Part shown: in pieces, positions 1 to 7,579 of the stretch
Numbering within the stretch: position 1 is the stretch's first letter
How the letters are laid out: each line of letters begins with the position of its first letter
Assembly: GCA_964468125.1 (NCBI GenBank)
Contig: CAYXVF010000075.1
Coordinates: forward strand, 1-30,361
Direction: 5' to 3'
Origin: CAYXVF01 sp964468125
Lineage (GTDB): Bacteria; Myxococcota; XYA12-FULL-58-9; CAYXVF01
Length of the DNA stretch: 30,361 bases
Program-made: the position numbers and the translations under genes
Notes under the pieces: model-generated
The model's database searches: none
What the model was told of the DNA's origin: nothing
The model's input: the letters and a program-made list of their open reading frames with translations, nothing else

Positions 1-121
1 CTGGTGCTTTGAGGGGCCTCTCGGTCCTAGGAAAGCCTCCCCCCCACGACGCTGGAGATGAACGAGGCCATGAGGGTCCTCGATGGGGCGGGTGTGAACG
101 GACTACGCTGGAGCATGGAAG

Positions 122-646
122 ATGATGGGTGAGCTCTCGCCCGGAGAGGGCGTTTTGGCTATGCACCGGGCACTGCTATCAGCAGTGACCATGGGCGACG
201 AGCGCGACGACAAACCGAGCGGTATGATGGGGATCCTCCTCGAGGAGATCGCGGCCCAAGCCGGCCATCGGACCGGACCGGTGCCCGTCGTGATTGCAGA
301 AGGCGACGAGCGGCTGGTGCTGAGCGCCGACGGCTGGCCGCTGTCGGACGCGGACGCGGACGCGGACGAGCCGCCGGAGGCGGTTGAGCTCGCGGCGCAC
401 GTTGCGCTGCTCGCGCGCTGGGCTCGGGAGGAAGCGGACGGATTGATCGACGCACTGATGGATACCCCCCTCGAGCAGCGCAGCGCCCTCGTGGACAATC
501 TCCTGAGCCGCGTCGATGGTTCAGGGCCTGCCTTCCGGGACGACGTCGCTGCGCTGCTGCGCTTCATCGACGAAGGTTTGGCCCTCGATGGAGGGGCGGC
601 CGAGCTCAGCATCAAGATTCAGACCGCGTTGCTCGACGATCTCTGA
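122..646 (+). CDS. Small acidic hypothetical protein
   Basis: A 174-residue protein that I do not recognise. It is acidic and predicted mostly helical, with Ala/Leu/Glu-rich segments at about residues 85-115 and 120-174 and no signal peptide or membrane segment. A short Asp-Ala run at about residues 76-81 comes from four tandem GGACGC hexamers and is low-complexity coding sequence. The start is one of two adjacent ATG codons; TGGAG at 109-113 is a plausible ribosome binding site at normal spacing. An open frame on the opposite strand over the same region encodes a Ser/Arg-rich product typical of GC-rich shadows, so the plus strand was preferred. It lies upstream of the his leader and is separated from it by a possible promoter, so it is probably not part of the his operon. 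Confidence 0.6.
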   Translation: MMGELSPGEGVLAMHRALLSAVTMGDERDDKPSGMMGILLEEIAAQAGHRTGPVPVVIAEGDERLVLSADGWPLSDADADADEPPEAVELAAHVALLARWAREEADGLIDALMDTPLEQRSALVDNLLSRVDGSGPAFRDDVAALLRFIDEGLALDGGAAELSIKIQTALLDDL

Positions 647-697
647 GCAGCCCCGCCCGGGCACAAACGCGCCCGGCGCACCTTTTCCACGCAACCC

Positions 698-726
698 TTG
701 ACCTGCTCTGCCGATAGACGCATCTA
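698..726 (+). promoter_or_regulatory. Possible his operon promoter
   Basis: TTGACC at 698-703 matches the -35 consensus at five of six positions. Seventeen bases later lies CATCTA, a poor -10. Transcription from here would start at about 732-735, almost at the ATG of the His-rich leader peptide at 736, so that leader might be translated from a nearly leaderless mRNA; no Shine-Dalgarno is visible before it. The -35 is good, the -10 weak, and the call leans on position upstream of the attenuator. Confidence 0.35.
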
Positions 727-735
727 GAAACCGAT

Positions 736-795
736 ATGGCGACCGTACTGGCACACGTGCAGGCTCATTCCCATCATCACCGCGAAGGGTGGTGA
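736..795 (+). CDS. hisL: Histidine-rich leader peptide of the his operon
   Basis: A 19-codon ORF reading MATVLAHVQAHSHHHREGW then TGA. Five of 19 residues are His, including a run of three at codons 13-15. It lies 122 nt upstream of hisG and is followed by a pairing region and an intrinsic terminator (850-875) before the first structural gene. This is the layout of classical ribosome-mediated attenuation in his operons: when charged histidyl-tRNA is scarce, the ribosome stalls at the His codons and the downstream RNA folds as antiterminator instead of terminator. The peptide has no function of its own beyond being translated. There is no clear ribosome binding site, and initiation may be nearly leaderless. 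The His enrichment in exactly this place is very unlikely to be chance. Confidence 0.85.
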   Translation: MATVLAHVQAHSHHHREGW

Positions 796-804
796 GCGGG
801 TCGT

Positions 805-850
805 CGTTTCGAAACGGAGGCTGCGGGGGACCGCAGTCGCAGCAGAAACG
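805..850 (+). promoter_or_regulatory. Candidate antiterminator fold of the his attenuator
   Basis: CGTTTC at 805-810 is the exact complement of GAAACG at 845-850, and the enclosed segment holds its own hairpin, CTGCGG 821-826 with CCGCAG 831-836 (loop GGGA). The outer pairing uses base 850, the first base of the terminator stem, and stacks against it, so the two folds would compete. CGTTTC can instead pair with GAAACG at 811-816. A ribosome sitting on the leader stop codon (793-795) would cover the 805-810 arm and favour termination; a ribosome stalled at His codons 772-780 would leave it free. The pairings are seen in the sequence; the switching is inference. Confidence 0.5.
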
Positions 851-875
851 CCGGCCCCGAGCCGGCTTTTTTTTT
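850..875 (+). terminator. Intrinsic terminator of the his attenuator
   Basis: Stem GCCGGC (850-855) with GCCGGC (861-866), a five-base loop CCCGA, and nine T residues (867-875). It lies between the His-rich leader peptide and hisG, so transcription of the operon must pass through it. It is therefore best explained as the attenuator terminator rather than as the end of the gene upstream. Confidence 0.85.
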
Positions 876-916
876 GCCGCATACCGAAGGGTGCGGCGGT
901 CGAGGTCTAGGAAGCC

Positions 917-1774
917 ATGAGCACGCTGCAATTCGCCATCCCCAAGGGCCGCATGCACGAAGGGGTCACCGCGCTGATGAAAGAAGCGGGGATCAACCTT
1001 CGGGTCTCCGCTCGCGCCTATCGCCCCGAGCTCTCGATCGACGGGTTTCAGGTGAAGATCATGAAGCCCCAGAACATCGTCGAAATGCTGCACCATGGCT
1101 CGCGCGACATCGGTTTTGCGGGAGCGGACTGGGTCACGGAGCTCGGCGCGGAGCTCGTCGAGCTCCTCGACACCGGCCTCGACCGGGTTCGCGTGGTCGC
1201 GGCAGCGCCGCCGGAGCTCTGGCCCGGAGACGACGCACCGAAGCGCAAGCTCGTCATCGCCAGTGAGTATCAGGAGCTCACCCGACAGTGGATCGCGCGG
1301 CGCTCCCTCGATGCGACGCTCGTGCGCAGCTACGGCGCGACGGAAGTCTTCCCGCCGGAAGACGCGGATTTGATCGTCGACAACACCGCGACCGGATCGA
1401 CGCTCAAAGCCAACAATCTTCGAATCGTCGACACCGTGATGGAGAGCTCTACCCGGCTCTACGCCAACCCGCGCGCGCTCGACGATCCAAAGAAGCGCGA
1501 GCGGATCGAGACCCTCAAGCTGCTCCTCCAGTCCGTGCTCGAGGCGCGCTCGCGGGTGATGATCGAATGCAACGTCGCGCAGGATGCGCTCGACTCGCTC
1601 GTCGAAATCTTGCCCTGCATGCGCCAGCCCACGATCGCGACCCTCCACCACGAAGAGGGCTACGCCGTGAAGGCCGCCGTGCCCCGGGCGTCCCTGACCA
1701 CGCTCATTCCCCAGATCAAAGAGCGGGGCGGCAGTGACATCATCGTCAGTGACCTGCAGCAGATCGTACCGTGA
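917..1774 (+). CDS. hisG: ATP phosphoribosyltransferase HisG, long form
   Basis: Catalyses the first step of histidine synthesis, joining ATP and PRPP to give phosphoribosyl-ATP. The 285-residue length fits the long, HisZ-independent form: two periplasmic-binding-like catalytic domains (about 1-210) and a C-terminal ACT-like regulatory domain (about 211-285) that in this family binds histidine for feedback inhibition. The start reads MSTLQFAIPKGRM, with the IPKGR motif near the N-terminus. The PRPP-binding loop is visible as DNTATGSTL at residues 155-163. The C-terminal part contains CMRQPTIATL, typical of the regulatory domain. It is the first structural gene after the attenuator. Its stop overlaps the GTG start of hisC by four bases, implying translational coupling. 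Confidence 0.97.
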   Translation: MSTLQFAIPKGRMHEGVTALMKEAGINLRVSARAYRPELSIDGFQVKIMKPQNIVEMLHHGSRDIGFAGADWVTELGAELVELLDTGLDRVRVVAAAPPELWPGDDAPKRKLVIASEYQELTRQWIARRSLDATLVRSYGATEVFPPEDADLIVDNTATGSTLKANNLRIVDTVMESSTRLYANPRALDDPKKRERIETLKLLLQSVLEARSRVMIECNVAQDALDSLVEILPCMRQPTIATLHHEEGYAVKAAVPRASLTTLIPQIKERGGSDIIVSDLQQIVP

Positions 1775-3111
1775 GCGAGGGCGCGTCCATGGTTGAACCG
1801 ATGCCAGCGATCGCCGCGATGGGCGGCTACCGCGCGGCACGCTCTCCGATCCCCACCACCATTCGCCTCGACGGCAACGAGGGCCGCCTGCCTCCGCCGT
1901 CGATCCTCGATGCGGTCCCGAACGCTGGACCCGAGCTGCTGCGGCGTTATCCCAGCAAGGCGGCGCTCGAAGGAAAACTCGCGGCGCGCTTTGGCCTGGA
2001 TCCGGAAGCGCTCATCGTGACCAACGGCGCCGACGACGCGCTCGACCGGATCGCCCGGGCGTTCGTCGGCAGCGGGCGCTCCTTGGTCGCGCCGGGGCCG
2101 ACCTTTGAGATGATCGAGCGCTTCGTGCAGATCGCTGGCGGCGAGTTCATCGAGGTGCCCTGGTGGTCCGAGCCACTGCCCGTCGCGGCGATCGAAGCCG
2201 CCGTGCGGGCCGATACCTCCGTGGTCGCGGTCGTGACGCCGAACAACCCGACCGGCCTCTCCGCGACGCGCGCGGAGATCGAAACCCTCGCGGCGCGTTT
2301 TCCGGACCGACTCCTGGTCGTCGATCTCGCTTATGCCGAGTTCGCCGACGAAGACCTCACCCGCCCCCTCGCAAGGCTCGACAACGTGGTGATGACACGC
2401 ACGCTCTCCAAGGCCTGGAGCCTCGCCGGCGCGCGCGTAGGCTATGCGCTCTCCGGCAACGCGGCGCTCATCGGTCACCTGCGAAACGCCGGAGGTCCCT
2501 ATCCGGTGGGGGGCCCCTCCTTGGCGATCGCTGAAGCGTGGCTCGATGCGGGGCTCGACCACGTGGAGGAGAGTCGCACGGTCGTGGTCGAAGAGCGCGG
2601 CCGTCTGAGTGCTCTGCTCCGCGAGCTCGCCGCGGAGCCATTTCCCAGTCAGGCCAACTACGTCTGCGCTCGCTTTCGCGACGTGCAATGGGTCCACGAT
2701 GTGCTCGCGAGCGTGGGTGTGGCCATTCGCGCCTTTACGGACAAGCCGAAGCTCGCGGACTGCGCACGGATCACCTGTCCGCAGGATGCCGAGACGATGA
2801 CGCGTCTCGAAAATGCGCTTCGCGCCGCGCTCCTCCCGGAAGGGATCGTCGTGCAGGAAACGCTGAGCTCGGAGCTCGCTCTCAATGCGCTGCGCGCTCG
2901 GGGCATCGACGTGCAGGTCGGCCACACGCCACCCACCGGGAAGCCGAAGTGGTGGATCGCACGCTACGGTTTCGATGCGGCGCGGTCCCGAATGGTGCCG
3001 AGCTTCGCCCTCGGGCTCGCGGAGCGCGAGGCCCAGGAGGCCGGAGCGGCTCGCAGTTTCGCCAATTCAGAGGAGCTCGCCGCGGCGTGGGATGCCGCAA
3101 GAGGAGTATGA
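1771..3111 (+). CDS. hisC: Histidinol-phosphate aminotransferase HisC with C-terminal extension
   Basis: A PLP-dependent fold-type I aminotransferase that converts imidazole-acetol phosphate to histidinol phosphate with glutamate as amino donor. Visible motifs are an N-terminal LDGNEG, the TPNNPTG motif, and the PLP-lysine context TLSKAWSLAGARVGY with Lys at about residue 214. The canonical HisC fold ends near residue 355 (ARITCPQDAETM then a final helix). About 91 more residues follow (356-446), containing PKWWIARYGFD at about 392-402 and an Ala/Glu-rich helical end. I do not recognise this extension; it shows no HAD phosphatase DxDGT motif. The GTG start overlaps the hisG stop (GTGA). The gene reads cleanly to its stop with no sign of frameshift. 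Confidence 0.93.
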   Translation: MSEGASMVEPMPAIAAMGGYRAARSPIPTTIRLDGNEGRLPPPSILDAVPNAGPELLRRYPSKAALEGKLAARFGLDPEALIVTNGADDALDRIARAFVGSGRSLVAPGPTFEMIERFVQIAGGEFIEVPWWSEPLPVAAIEAAVRADTSVVAVVTPNNPTGLSATRAEIETLAARFPDRLLVVDLAYAEFADEDLTRPLARLDNVVMTRTLSKAWSLAGARVGYALSGNAALIGHLRNAGGPYPVGGPSLAIAEAWLDAGLDHVEESRTVVVEERGRLSALLRELAAEPFPSQANYVCARFRDVQWVHDVLASVGVAIRAFTDKPKLADCARITCPQDAETMTRLENALRAALLPEGIVVQETLSSELALNALRARGIDVQVGHTPPTGKPKWWIARYGFDAARSRMVPSFALGLAEREAQEAGAARSFANSEELAAAWDAARGV

Positions 3112-3112
3112 A

Positions 3113-3700
3113 GTGAGTGAACGTCGCGCCACGGTGAGCCGGGCCACCAAGGAGACGGAGATTGTCGTCGACCTGACCCTGGATGGCACCGGCCAGTCGA
3201 ATGTGGAAACCGGGATCGGCTTTCTCGACCATCTCTTGACCGCCCTCGCGAAGCACGCGCGCTTTGACCTCGAGCTGCGCTGCCGAGGCGACCTGCACAT
3301 CGACGACCATCACAGCGCCGAAGACTGCGCGCTCGCCCTCGGCCAGGCTCTCGACGAAGCGCTCGGGGACCGGAAAGGGGTTCGCCGCTTCGCCCACGCT
3401 TTCGCGCCCCTGGACGAAGCGCTCGCTCGCTGCGTCATCGACCTGTCGGGCCGGCCCTTTGCCCGCATCAACCTGGGATTGAAGCGCGAGATGCTCGGCA
3501 CGCTCGCCTGCGAGAACGTGAGTCACGTGCTCTATTCGCTCGCGATCGCCTCGCGCTCGACGCTTCACGTCGATCTCCTGGACGGCTTCAACGACCATCA
3601 CCGGGCGGAGGCCGCGTTCAAGGCGACGGCGCTGGCGCTTCGGCAGGCGGTCGCCCTGGACGGCGGCGACGTGCCCAGTACGAAAGGCGTATTGGTATGA
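3113..3700 (+). CDS. hisB: Imidazoleglycerol-phosphate dehydratase HisB
   Basis: Dehydrates imidazole glycerol phosphate to imidazole acetol phosphate, a manganese-dependent step. At 195 residues this is the monofunctional dehydratase; there is no N-terminal HAD histidinol-phosphatase domain as in E. coli HisB. The metal-binding motifs are clear: DHHSAEDCAL and, near the C-terminus, FNDHHRAEAAFKA; GFLDHLLTALAKH is also present. I chose the GTG at 3113, one base after the hisC stop, because GAGGAG at 3101-3106 lies at ideal spacing and the length fits the family. An in-frame ATG at 3092 inside hisC is the alternative and would add seven residues. The 3' end overlaps hisH by four bases (ATGA). 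Confidence 0.96.
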   Translation: MSERRATVSRATKETEIVVDLTLDGTGQSNVETGIGFLDHLLTALAKHARFDLELRCRGDLHIDDHHSAEDCALALGQALDEALGDRKGVRRFAHAFAPLDEALARCVIDLSGRPFARINLGLKREMLGTLACENVSHVLYSLAIASRSTLHVDLLDGFNDHHRAEAAFKATALALRQAVALDGGDVPSTKGVLV

Positions 3701-4308
3701 AGGCGGCGGTGATCCGAACCGGAACCGCGAACCTCGCCTCGGTCCGCGCCGGGCTCATTCGCGCGGGGCTCACGGTAGAGCTCACCCTAGACCCCGTCGC
3801 GGTGCGCGACGCTCCCGTGGCGGTCTTGCCCGGAGTGGGGGCCTTTGGAGCGAGTGTTCTGCCCCTGCGCGCTCACGGCCTCGCGGACCCCTTGCGCGAG
3901 CGCATCGCTGCCGGGAGGCCGACGCTCGCGGTGTGCGTTGGGCTCCAGCTCCTCTGCCGTTCCAGCGAAGAGTCGCCCGGGGCGGAAGGGCTGGGCGTGC
4001 TCCCCGTGCACGTCACGCGGTTCGATGAGAGCGCGCCTACGGTGCCGCAGCTCGGCTGGAACGAAATCATGTGCGACCCTGAGTGTTCGATGTTGAGCGA
4101 TGGCTTCGCCTACTTTGCGAACTCCTACAAGCTTCCCGAAGCTCCGGAAGGCTGGTCCGCGGCCTGGGCCGAGCACGGTCAGCGCTTCGTGGCTGCGGTG
4201 GAGCGCGGTCCCGTGCTCGCCTGTCAGTTTCACCCGGAGCTCTCGGGCGCTTTGGGGAAGACGGTGCTCGAGCGCTGGGTCGCCCGGGCACAGGAGGTGG
4301 GCGCATGA
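3697..4308 (+). CDS. hisH: Imidazole glycerol phosphate synthase, glutaminase subunit HisH
   Basis: The class I glutamine amidotransferase subunit that hydrolyses glutamine and passes ammonia to HisF. The 203 residues match the usual size. The catalytic triad is visible: Cys80 in AVCVGLQLL (the usual motif is closer to GICLGMQ), and His179 and Glu181 in QFHPELSG. The oxyanion-strand motif PGVGAFG lies at about residues 45-51 and QLGWNE at about 118. The gene sits directly before hisF, its obligate partner, and overlaps it by four bases; AGGAGG at 4292-4297 within its end serves hisF. The nucleophile-elbow sequence is somewhat divergent, but all catalytic residues are present. Confidence 0.95.
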   Translation: MKAAVIRTGTANLASVRAGLIRAGLTVELTLDPVAVRDAPVAVLPGVGAFGASVLPLRAHGLADPLRERIAAGRPTLAVCVGLQLLCRSSEESPGAEGLGVLPVHVTRFDESAPTVPQLGWNEIMCDPECSMLSDGFAYFANSYKLPEAPEGWSAAWAEHGQRFVAAVERGPVLACQFHPELSGALGKTVLERWVARAQEVGA

Positions 4309-5060
4309 TCACCCCCCGCATCATTCCGTGTCTCGATGTGCGTGACGGCCGCGTGGTCAAGGGAGTGAAGTTCCAGGGTCTTCGCGACGCCGGGGACCCA
4401 CGCGAGCTGGCTGCCCGCTACGAAGAGCAGGGTGCCGACGAGCTCGTACTTCTGGATGTTTCGGCCACCAACGAAGGGCGTCGCGCTCACTTGCACACCA
4501 TCGAAGCGGTGCGGGCCGAACTCTCGATTCCGCTCACCGTCGGGGGTGGGGTGCGTACGCTCGAAGATGCGCAGCACCTGCTCGAAGCCGGCGCCGACAA
4601 GGTGTCGATCAACACGGCGGCGGTGCGAAACCCGGAGCTTCTCACTCAGATGAGCGAGCAATTTGGGCGCCAATGCACCGTCCTCGCCATCGACGCCATC
4701 GGTAGAGAGGGCGGCGGTTGGTCCGTCGTCGTGCGAAGCGGCAGCGAAGACGTCGGTTGGGATGCGATCGATTGGGCCGCCCGCGGCGTGGATCTGGGTG
4801 CCGGGGAGATTCTGCTGACCAGCTGGGACCGCGACGGCACCAAGGAGGGCTACGATCTAGCCCTGCTGCGCGCCACCGCGGACCGGGTTCGAGTCCCGGT
4901 GATCGCCTCCGGCGGGGCGGCCGGGGCCGAGCACATGGCAGAGGGTCTCAACGCCGGCGCGGATGCGGTGCTCGCGGCGTCGATCTTCCATTTTTCGACC
5001 CATACGGTTCAGACGCTGAAGGCCGAGCTCGCCGAGCTCGGTGTACGGGTGCGCACATGA
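4305..5060 (+). CDS. hisF: Imidazole glycerol phosphate synthase, cyclase subunit HisF
   Basis: A TIM-barrel cyclase that uses ammonia from HisH to turn PRFAR into imidazole glycerol phosphate and AICAR, the latter feeding purine synthesis. The 251 residues are the usual length. The catalytic aspartates are present: Asp11 in IPCLDVRDG and Asp130 in LAIDAIG. The phosphate-binding motifs VGGGVRT and VIASGGAAG of the half-barrels are clear, as are KVSINTAAV and TSWDRDGTKEGYD. The start ATG overlaps the hisH stop (ATGA) with AGGAGG seven bases upstream. Its stop overlaps the next start in the same way. Confidence 0.97.
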   Translation: MITPRIIPCLDVRDGRVVKGVKFQGLRDAGDPRELAARYEEQGADELVLLDVSATNEGRRAHLHTIEAVRAELSIPLTVGGGVRTLEDAQHLLEAGADKVSINTAAVRNPELLTQMSEQFGRQCTVLAIDAIGREGGGWSVVVRSGSEDVGWDAIDWAARGVDLGAGEILLTSWDRDGTKEGYDLALLRATADRVRVPVIASGGAAGAEHMAEGLNAGADAVLAASIFHFSTHTVQTLKAELAELGVRVRT

Positions 5061-6322
5061 TCATCCCCTCGATCGATCTGATGAACGGCCACGCGGTGCA
5101 GCTCGTGGGCGGAGACGAAGACAAGAAGCAGATCGACGCCGGCGATCCGCGCCCGATCGCCCGGGATTTCGGTGTCACGAGCGAGGTCGCGGTGATCGAT
5201 CTCGACGCCGCGATGGGCAAAGGCGACAACGGCCAAACCATCCGCGATCTTCTTCGCGTCGCGCCGTGTCGCGTGGGCGGCGGCATCCGCTCGATCGATC
5301 GCGCCATCGAGTGGCTGGACGCAGGGGCGAGCAAGATCATCATCGGTACGGCCGCAAAGCCGGAGCTCTTGCGCGAGCTGCCGCGCGAGCGGGTCATCGT
5401 TGCGCTCGACGCGCGCGATGGCGAAGTGCAGGTGGAGGGCTGGAAGAAGGGCACCGGGGCGAAGATCGCCGACCGAATGCGCGAGCTGCGCGAGCTCTGC
5501 GGCGGCTTTCTCGTGACCTTCATCGAAAACGAAGGGCGCATGGGAGGGACGCAGATGGAGCGGGTCGCCGAGCTGGTGGAGATCGCTGGCTCCGCCCGCG
5601 TCACCATTGCCGGCGGGGTGACCACCGCCGAAGAGATCGCCGAGCTCGACCGTTTGGGAGCGGACGCGCAGGTGGGCATGGCGCTGTATTCCGGACGCCT
5701 ATCCTACGCCGACGCGGTGCTCGCGCCCCTCCGAACGGACCGGGACGACGGGCTCTTCCCGACGGTGGTGGTCGACGAGCACGGCGTGGCGCTCGGTTTG
5801 GTCTACTCGAGCCGTGAGAGCGTCACCGAAGCGATGAAAGGACGTCGAGGGGTCTTCTGGTCGCGCTCGCGCGGGGCGCTCTGGCGCAAGGGCGAGTCCT
5901 CCGGGAACGTGCAGGAGCTCCTGCGCCTGGACGTTGACTGCGACCGCGACGCGTTGCGCTTCACCGTGCGGCAGAGCGGCGAGGGTTTTTGCCATCTCTC
6001 GACGCGCACGTGCTGGGGAGAAGAACACGCCCTCGGTGCCCTCGACCGTCTCGTGCACGAGCGCAAGGCGAGTGCGCCAGCGGGCAGTTACACGAAGCGC
6101 CTGTTCGAAGACCCGGAGCTGCTCGGAAAGAAGATCCGCGAGGAGTCGCAGGAGCTGTGCGACGCGCATTCGCCAGACGATGTCGCCTGGGAGGCTGCGG
6201 ACCTGATCTACTTCACGCTCGTGCGCATGGCGGCGGCGGGGGTGAAACTCGAAGACGTGGAGCGCGAGCTCGCGCGCCGAAGCCTGAAGGTGACCCGGCG
6301 CAAGGGCGACGCGAAGGAGTAG
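5057..6322 (+). CDS. hisA: Trifunctional HisA-HisI-HisE fusion
   Basis: A 421-residue polypeptide joining three histidine enzymes. Residues 1 to about 228 are HisA (ProFAR isomerase, TIM barrel), with IPSIDLMNG (Asp7), VGGGIRS and the second catalytic Asp at about 118 (VALDARDG). Residues about 232-325 are HisI (phosphoribosyl-AMP cyclohydrolase), with FWSRSRGALWRKGESSGN, the metal motif DCDRDAL, and two conserved cysteines in FCHLSTRTCWG ending near 319. Residues about 328-415 are HisE (phosphoribosyl-ATP pyrophosphatase), with KKIREESQEL and AWEAADLIYF. HisI-HisE fusions are common; joining HisA in front is unusual as far as I know. The frame is continuous through both junctions with no stop and no internal ribosome binding site evident. 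ATG overlaps the hisF stop by four bases. Confidence 0.93.
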   Translation: MIIPSIDLMNGHAVQLVGGDEDKKQIDAGDPRPIARDFGVTSEVAVIDLDAAMGKGDNGQTIRDLLRVAPCRVGGGIRSIDRAIEWLDAGASKIIIGTAAKPELLRELPRERVIVALDARDGEVQVEGWKKGTGAKIADRMRELRELCGGFLVTFIENEGRMGGTQMERVAELVEIAGSARVTIAGGVTTAEEIAELDRLGADAQVGMALYSGRLSYADAVLAPLRTDRDDGLFPTVVVDEHGVALGLVYSSRESVTEAMKGRRGVFWSRSRGALWRKGESSGNVQELLRLDVDCDRDALRFTVRQSGEGFCHLSTRTCWGEEHALGALDRLVHERKASAPAGSYTKRLFEDPELLGKKIREESQELCDAHSPDDVAWEAADLIYFTLVRMAAAGVKLEDVERELARRSLKVTRRKGDAKE

Positions 6323-6325
6323 GGC

Positions 6326-7579
6326 ATGTTGAAGCGCGTCACCGCCAAGACCTTGCCGCCCCGGGGCAAAATGGGGTTGGACTCGGAGACACTGAAAGTC
6401 GCCGGCGGGATCCTGAACGAAGTGGAGAGCGACGGCGAAACGGCCGTGCGTCGCTACGCCGAGAAGTTCGGCGAGCTCGAGCCGAACGCCGCCCTCGTCT
6501 TGAAGAAGCCGGATCTCGAGGCCGCGCTCGCGCGCGTCGCCGCCGAAGACCGCGCGGTGCTCGAACGCGTGGCGCGTCGCATCGAAGCTTTCGCGCGGGC
6601 GCAGCGGGAAACCTTGGGCGATTTGAACACGGCGATCGAAGGGGGGCGAGCCGGTCACAGCTGGTCGCCGATGGAGCGGGCGGGGTGTTACGCACCGGGC
6701 GGGCGCTTCCCCTTACCGTCTTCGGTGCTGATGACCGCAGTGACCGCGCGCGTGGCCGGCGTGGATGAGGTGTGGGTCGCGTCGCCGAGGCCGACGGATG
6801 TGACCCTCGCGGCGGCGGCCGTCGCGGGGGCGGACGCTCTGCTCCCCGTCGGTGGCGCCCATGCGGTCGGTGCGCTCGCCTACGGGGCGGGACCGATCGC
6901 GCCCGTCGATGTCATCGTGGGGCCGGGAAGCCGCTGGGTGACCGCGGCCAAAAAGCTCGTGAGTGGTCAGGTCGCGATCGACATGATCGCAGGTCCTTCG
7001 GAGCTTCTGGTCCTTGCGGACAGGAGCGCGGATCCCGCGGTCGTGGCGGCGGATCTCCTGGCCCAGGCCGAGCACGACGACGACGCGATCCCCATTTTGG
7101 TCACGACCTCGGAGGCACTCGCGGACGCGGTGGACGCGGCGCTCGCAACGCAGCTCGAAACACTGCCGACCGCGGAAACCGCGCGCAACGCCCTGAAGAA
7201 CGGCTACTCGGTGCTGGTTTCCGACGTCGCCGAAGGGGTGAAGGTCTGCGACCGTTTGGCCCCGGAGCATCTCGAGGTGATCACCGAAAACGCCGACGAG
7301 GTGGCGCGAAGCCTGCGCCACTACGGTGGTCTGTTCATCGGTGCCGGCTCCGCGGAGGTTTTTGGCGACTACGGCGCCGGACCCAACCACGTGCTCCCGA
7401 CCGGCGGGACCGCGCGCCTGACCGGCGGCCTCTCGGTCGTGGATTTCATGCGCGTGCGCACCTGGCTGACCGTGGACCCGGACGCGAAGATTCTCGCGGA
7501 CGATTCGGCGCACCTCGCACGGCTCGAGGGGCTCGAGGCCCACGCTCGCGCCGCGGAGATCCGTCACGGAGAAGAGTGA
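6326..7579 (+). CDS. hisD: Histidinol dehydrogenase HisD
   Basis: Performs the last two NAD-dependent oxidations, L-histidinol to L-histidine, with a bound zinc. The 417 residues fit the family. Recognisable segments are RAGCYAPGGRFPLPSS at about 113-128, VGGAHAVGALAYG, the core VGPGSRWVTAAKKLV, IDMIAGPSE, the zinc/catalytic region AEHDDDA, LAPEHLEV, and near the C-terminus GAGPNHVLPTGGTAR. The ATG follows the fused hisAIE stop by three bases, with AAGGAG in the end of the upstream gene as ribosome binding site. It is the last gene of the operon. No strong terminator is visible just after it. Confidence 0.96.
   Translation: MLKRVTAKTLPPRGKMGLDSETLKVAGGILNEVESDGETAVRRYAEKFGELEPNAALVLKKPDLEAALARVAAEDRAVLERVARRIEAFARAQRETLGDLNTAIEGGRAGHSWSPMERAGCYAPGGRFPLPSSVLMTAVTARVAGVDEVWVASPRPTDVTLAAAAVAGADALLPVGGAHAVGALAYGAGPIAPVDVIVGPGSRWVTAAKKLVSGQVAIDMIAGPSELLVLADRSADPAVVAADLLAQAEHDDDAIPILVTTSEALADAVDAALATQLETLPTAETARNALKNGYSVLVSDVAEGVKVCDRLAPEHLEVITENADEVARSLRHYGGLFIGAGSAEVFGDYGAGPNHVLPTGGTARLTGGLSVVDFMRVRTWLTVDPDAKILADDSAHLARLEGLEAHARAAEIRHGEE

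Noticed and set aside
58..132. Short ORF of 24 codons overlapping the start of the first gene
   Set aside because: No recognisable feature and no conserved-looking composition; shorter than can be supported, and it lies in another frame from the 174-residue protein.
349..378. Tandem GGACGC hexamers
   Set aside because: Four copies encode an Asp-Ala run inside the small acidic protein; ordinary low-complexity coding sequence.
521..2925. Long open frames on the minus strand opposite hisG and hisC
   Set aside because: They are antisense to clearly recognisable enzymes. They arise because GC-rich codon use on the plus strand removes stops on the other strand; their products are Arg/His/Asp-rich with no domains.
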